From positions 1 through 8,306 of the forward strand of contig DAHWBL010000122.1 in assembly GCA_027323595.1 (NCBI GenBank): 8,306 nt of DNA, given 5' to 3'. Both the position numbers and the translations under genes were made by a program. Shown here one piece after another: positions 4,933-8,306 of the stretch; positions within the stretch are counted from its first letter, which is position 1, and each line of letters opens with the position of its first letter. The notes under the pieces are model-generated. The model made no database searches. It worked only from the letters and a program-made list of their open reading frames with translations, and had not been told where the DNA came from. Source of the DNA: Acetobacteraceae bacterium (GTDB lineage: Bacteria; Pseudomonadota; Alphaproteobacteria; Acetobacterales; Acetobacteraceae).

Positions 4933-6520
4933 AGTGCGCGCAGCGCTCGCCGATCATCATCGCCGGTGCGTTGGTGTTGCCGCTCACGATGCTCGGCATG
5001 ATCGCGCAATCCGCCACCCGCAGGCCCGCCACCCCGCGCACCCGCAGCCGGTTGTCCACCACCGCCATCGGGTCATCGGCGGGGCCCATCTTCGCGGTGC
5101 CGACGGGATGATAGATGGTGACCAGCGAGCGATGCACGAACGCGGCAAGATCGGGATCCTCGGTCACCCCGGCACCTGGCAGAATCTGGTGGCCGGCAAA
5201 GCGACGAAACGGTTCGGCGGCGACGATCCGGCGCAGCAGCACCAGCCCGTCCACCAGGGTGCGCGCGTCGTCCGGATGGTCGAGAAAATTGCCTGTCAGT
5301 ATCGGCTTTTCCGCCGGATCGGCGGAGGCCAGACGCAGCCAGCCTCGGCTGGCCGGGCGCAGCAGCGTGGTGGTGATCAGAAAGCCGGGCCGGTGCGGCA
5401 CCGCGCGGCTGCTTTCCTTCAGTGCCGCCATGAAAACATACTGCACATCCGGTGCGACGAGCCCGGCCGTGGTGCGCACGAACCCGCCTGCCTCCACCAC
5501 GTTGGAGGCGAACATTCCCCGTCGTGCCAGCGCATACCACAGGGCATTCCAACCAAGGCGCGGCAGAAAGCGCCAGGCCAGCGCATAGGCGCTGGCGGTG
5601 GGGTCCAGCACCGACAGCGGCACGCCGACATGGTCCTGCAGATTGCGGCCCACGCCAGGCAGATCGCATCGCACCTCGATGCCCAGCGCGCGGAGTTCCG
5701 CCGCCGGGCCGATGCCTGACAGCAGCAGCAATTGCGGCGAATTGATCGCCCCGCCGGCCAGCACGATCTCGCGTCGCGCGTCCAGCCGCTGGCGCGCGCC
5801 GCCACGCATCACATCCACCGCCACCGCGCGGCCGCCCTCGATCACGAGGCTGGTCGCGAGGCATCCGGTGAGCACGGTCAAATTGGATCGCGACCGCACC
5901 GGATGCAAAAACGCCCGCGCGCTCGACCAGCGCTGCCCGCCCTTCTGCGTCACCTCATAGGGACCGAACCCGTCCAGTTCGGCGCCGTTGAAATCGGCGT
6001 TGTGGCGCAGTTGCAGGCTGGCGGCGGCATCGGCGAAGGCGCGGCTCGCCGGATGCAGCTGGCGCAGCGGCGCGACATTCAGCTCCCCGCCGCGCGCATG
6101 AAACTCGTCAGAACCGGCCTCATGATTTTCATGCGCGCGAAACGCCGCCAGCACCTCGTCCCAGCCCCAGCCGACATTGCCGGCCGCTTCCCATGCGTCA
6201 TAGTCGCTGCGGTGGCCGCGGATGTAGATCATGCCGTTGACCGCGCTCGACCCGCCCAGCATCCGCCCGCGCGGCGCGGGGATCGCGCGGCCGCCGGTGC
6301 GCGCCTCGGCGGCGTAGGAAAATTCCCAGTTGAATCGGGCATCGTTCAGCAGCGTTGGGTTGCCCATCGGGGTGTTGGTCTTCCACCGCGTGGGCCAGGC
6401 CTGGTCATCCTGTCCGGCCTCGATCAGGCACACCCGCGTCGCGGGGTCCGCCGACAGGCGGTTGGCCAGCACGCAGCCGGCGGAGCCGGCACCGACGATG
6501 ATGAAATCGAAAGGCTCCAT
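4910..6520 (-). CDS. GMC family FAD-dependent alcohol dehydrogenase (choline dehydrogenase-like)
   Basis: This 536-residue flavoenzyme of the glucose-methanol-choline family oxidises a primary alcohol to an aldehyde. Its length is close to bacterial choline/alcohol dehydrogenases (about 530-560). The Rossmann motif GAGSAG (10-15) and E34 bind FAD. GMC signature 1 runs from GRMLGGSSAVNGMIYIRG (85-102) to SDYDAW (105-110), and signature 2 is GAINSPQLLLLSGIGP (257-272). The catalytic pair is H471 (YHPVGTAKMG) and N517 (SGNTNAPA). There is no signal peptide. It is the second gene of a minus-strand pair: the upstream Ntn-hydrolase stop is 4 nt before this ATG, which has only a weak Shine-Dalgarno, so translational coupling is likely. 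No betaine aldehyde dehydrogenase or bet regulator is adjacent, so betA should not be assumed; the substrate is probably linked to the partner's product. Confidence 0.9.
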   Translation of the reverse strand: MEPFDFIIVGAGSAGCVLANRLSADPATRVCLIEAGQDDQAWPTRWKTNTPMGNPTLLNDARFNWEFSYAAEARTGGRAIPAPRGRMLGGSSAVNGMIYIRGHRSDYDAWEAAGNVGWGWDEVLAAFRAHENHEAGSDEFHARGGELNVAPLRQLHPASRAFADAAASLQLRHNADFNGAELDGFGPYEVTQKGGQRWSSARAFLHPVRSRSNLTVLTGCLATSLVIEGGRAVAVDVMRGGARQRLDARREIVLAGGAINSPQLLLLSGIGPAAELRALGIEVRCDLPGVGRNLQDHVGVPLSVLDPTASAYALAWRFLPRLGWNALWYALARRGMFASNVVEAGGFVRTTAGLVAPDVQYVFMAALKESSRAVPHRPGFLITTTLLRPASRGWLRLASADPAEKPILTGNFLDHPDDARTLVDGLVLLRRIVAAEPFRRFAGHQILPGAGVTEDPDLAAFVHRSLVTIYHPVGTAKMGPADDPMAVVDNRLRVRGVAGLRVADCAIMPSIVSGNTNAPAMMIGERCAHFILTDRA

Positions 6521-6524
6521 CAGC

Positions 6525-8123
6525 TCAATAGCCGAGCGCGATGCCGTCCTTGCGTGGATCGCTGCCGCCGATCAGCACGCCGCGCGCATGATCGATCCAG
6601 ATCGCCTGGCCGCCGCCATGCGGGTTGGGGATCGGCGCGGTGCGGTGCCCGAGGCGCTCCAGCCCGGCCACCACGTCGGCGGGAATTCCACGCTCCAGCT
6701 GCACCTCGCCGGCGCGCGGCAGCACCCGCGCCAGATCGAGCGCGGCCTGAACGTCCAGCCCATATTCAAGCATGTTGCTGAGCAGCAGGCTCTGGCCCAT
6801 CGGCTGGAAATGCCCGCCCATCACGCCATAGGGCATCACCGCGCGGCCGTTTTGCATCAGCATGCCGGGCAGGATGGTGTGCATCGGGCGCTTGTCGGGC
6901 GCGATGCAGTTGGGATGTCCGCGCTCATAGCGGAAGCTGAATCCGCGATTATGCAGCAGCACACCGGATTTTTCCGCATGGATGCCCGAGCCGAAGAAAT
7001 CGAAGATCGAATTGATGAAGCTGCATGCATTGCCATCGCGATCCACCACGCACAGATACACCGTGTCGCGATGGTCGGGCAGCACCGCCTCGCCCGCCGC
7101 CGGCAAATCCATCATCGCGCGATCGTCGCGGATCAGCGCGCGCAGCCGGCCGAGATATTCGTCGGAGTTCAGCTTGCCGACATCCACCGCCACCTGCGAC
7201 GGATCGGCAACGAACGCGTCGCGATCACGATAGCCAAGCCGCGCCGCCTCGATGTGGCGGTGCAGCCTGGTGATGCCGAGCGGGCCATCGGATGCCGGCT
7301 CCAGCCCTTCGAGAATTCCCAGGATCATCAGCACCAGCAATCCAGAACCGTTAGGCGGGCACTGGAACACCTCATGACCGCGCCAGGAGCGGCTGATCGG
7401 ATCGACGAAGATCGGCGCATCGAGGCCGCGGGCGAAATCCTCCTCGGTGTGCAGCCCGCCGCGCGCGCGCAGGCTGGCCACCAGGTCCGCCGCCACCTCG
7501 CCTTCATACAGCGCGCGCGCGCCCTCGCGGGCGATCCGGCGCAGCGTGGCAGCCAGGGCCGGATGGGTGAAGCGGTCGCCCGGGACCGGCACCGCGCCGC
7601 CGGGCAGATAATGCGTCGCGCCCTGGTCGCGCAGGCGCTGCTGATGCACCTGCCAGTCATGGCCGACGCGCTGGTGCACGCGAAACCCGTTCTCGGCGAA
7701 GCCGATCGCGGGGCGCAACAATTCATCGAGCCCCTTCGTGCCGTGCGCGGCCAGCAGCTTCTCCCAGCCGGCGACCCCGCCCGGGACGGTGACGCTGTGC
7801 GGTGATTGCGGGTCCGGCTCGGTGAGGCCGCGCGCCTCGAAAAAATCGATGCTGGCCGCCGCCGGCGCCCGGCCCGAGGCGTTGAGCGCCACCACCCGCC
7901 CGGTGCCGGCGGGTGCGTACAGGCAGAACATGTCGCCGCCGATCCCGGTGGATTGCGGCTCGATCACGCCGAGCAGGGCGACAGCGGCAATCGCCGCATC
8001 CATGGCGTTGCCGCCCGTCCGCAGCACATCCAGCGCCGCCAGGGTCGCCGCCGGCATCGAGGTTGCCGCCATGCCGTTGGCGGCGTAGGCCGGGCTGCGG
8101 CCGGGCAGGTGGAAGTCGCGCAT
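6525..8123 (-). CDS. γ-Glutamyltransferase-family Ntn-hydrolase (YwrD/HpxW-like)
   Basis: This is a 532-residue autoprocessing amidohydrolase, made as a proenzyme and cut before the nucleophile T354 (DTVYLCVVDRDGNA, from 353) into large and small subunits. The family core is clear: GGNAMDAAIAA (38-48), ESQ-like EPQSTGIGGD (55-64) and the glycine motif GVMGGHFQPMGQ (433-444). Compared by eye with E. coli GGT, the γ-glutamyl contacts differ: R114 aligns with S83 (NASGRAP), N411 with F374, and S462/S463 with H415/T416. This favours the YwrD/HpxW (oxamate amidohydrolase-like) branch over true γ-glutamyl transpeptidase. No signal peptide is seen, so it is probably cytoplasmic. ATG 8123 has GAGGAG 6 nt upstream; an open frame to 8300 only adds basic, non-family sequence antisense to csaA. 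It is the first gene of an operon with the GMC dehydrogenase. Substrate unknown. Confidence 0.88.
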   Translation of the reverse strand: MRDFHLPGRSPAYAANGMAATSMPAATLAALDVLRTGGNAMDAAIAAVALLGVIEPQSTGIGGDMFCLYAPAGTGRVVALNASGRAPAAASIDFFEARGLTEPDPQSPHSVTVPGGVAGWEKLLAAHGTKGLDELLRPAIGFAENGFRVHQRVGHDWQVHQQRLRDQGATHYLPGGAVPVPGDRFTHPALAATLRRIAREGARALYEGEVAADLVASLRARGGLHTEEDFARGLDAPIFVDPISRSWRGHEVFQCPPNGSGLLVLMILGILEGLEPASDGPLGITRLHRHIEAARLGYRDRDAFVADPSQVAVDVGKLNSDEYLGRLRALIRDDRAMMDLPAAGEAVLPDHRDTVYLCVVDRDGNACSFINSIFDFFGSGIHAEKSGVLLHNRGFSFRYERGHPNCIAPDKRPMHTILPGMLMQNGRAVMPYGVMGGHFQPMGQSLLLSNMLEYGLDVQAALDLARVLPRAGEVQLERGIPADVVAGLERLGHRTAPIPNPHGGGQAIWIDHARGVLIGGSDPRKDGIALGY

Positions 8124-8238
8124 GGGCCGCTCCTCGGGCGTCGTGGCGTCCAGCGATTGCTCGCATGCGCGTCCCCCATTGGCAACGCCTGGATCGCGGG
8201 ATACACGCCGGCTCAACCGGCAGCGGAGATTCGGGCGC
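8124..8238. promoter_or_regulatory. Divergent promoter region between the Ntn-hydrolase and csaA-like genes
   Basis: These 115 bp must hold promoters in both directions. No clear -35/-10 pair is visible on either strand. Small symmetric elements are a 5-bp stem GCCGG (8207-8211)/CCGGC (8217-8221) with a CTCAA loop, and the palindrome CGCATGCG (8162-8169). Both are short enough to arise by chance. Confidence 0.3.
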
Positions 8239-8306
8239 GTGGCGAGCATCGAGGATTTCGACCGGCTGGATATCCGCGTCGGCACCGTGCGCGACGCCAA
8301 ACCCTT
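8239..8306 (+). CDS. csaA: CsaA-like tRNA-binding domain protein, 5' fragment
   Basis: Only the first 22 codons are present before the right edge. After a GTG start they read as ASIEDFDRLDIRVGTVRDAK, the typical beginning of CsaA (IxDFxxLDIRVGTIxxAxP). CsaA is a small dimeric OB-fold protein related to the tRNA-binding domain of methionyl-tRNA synthetase C-termini and has been described as chaperone-like. GGAG at 8225-8228 lies 10 nt before the GTG. The frame is open further upstream (a TTG at 8179), but family proteins begin at about this point. A longer protein with this domain at its N-terminus cannot be excluded. Confidence 0.7.
   Translation, partial: MASIEDFDRLDIRVGTVRDAKP

Noticed and set aside
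8124..8300. 59-residue N-terminal extension of the Ntn-hydrolase
   Set aside because: The sequence is basic and unlike the family, overlaps the csaA start antisense, and a good Shine-Dalgarno precedes ATG 8123.

Overview
The window is very GC-rich DNA with strong G/C at third codon positions. It carries a PEP-CTERM exported protein, a σF/NrsF-type ECF sigma factor, a DUF2252 gene and a PobA hydroxylase. Together these suggest an alphaproteobacterium, perhaps Acetobacteraceae or another Rhodospirillales member. This placement is inference from gene style; no rRNA or other marker is present.

Layout from left to right. (1) 1-616, minus: an ECF sigma factor running off the left edge, with a close match to a σF-type promoter directly in front of it. 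(2) 773-1297, minus: a MarR-family regulator, divergent from (3) 1383-2564, plus: 4-hydroxybenzoate 3-monooxygenase (pobA). (4) 2565-2768: intergenic, with a hairpin/G-run repeat and a possible promoter. (5) 2769-3383, plus: a small PEP-CTERM exported protein followed by a terminator-like hairpin. (6) 3422-3534: a regulatory region with two near-identical CACGTG-centred palindromes exactly 42 bp apart. (7) 3535-4932, plus: a DUF2252 protein whose kinase-like motifs appear in permuted order. (8) 4910-8123, minus: a two-gene operon of a γ-glutamyltransferase-family Ntn-hydrolase followed, after 4 nt, by a GMC alcohol dehydrogenase. Its tail overlaps the DUF2252 gene by 23 bp. (9) From 8239, plus: the first codons of a CsaA-like tRNA-binding-domain protein, divergent from the operon.

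The MarR/pobA pair looks like a locally regulated step of aromatic catabolism feeding protocatechuate. The Ntn-hydrolase/GMC pair looks like a small catabolic unit in which an amide is hydrolysed and an alcohol is oxidised. The Ntn-hydrolase appears to lack several residues that classical γ-glutamyltransferases use to hold the γ-glutamyl group, so its substrate is probably different. No phage, IS, CRISPR, tRNA or rRNA was seen. No gene-free stretch exceeds 300 bases; the longest is about 204 bp, at 2565-2768.
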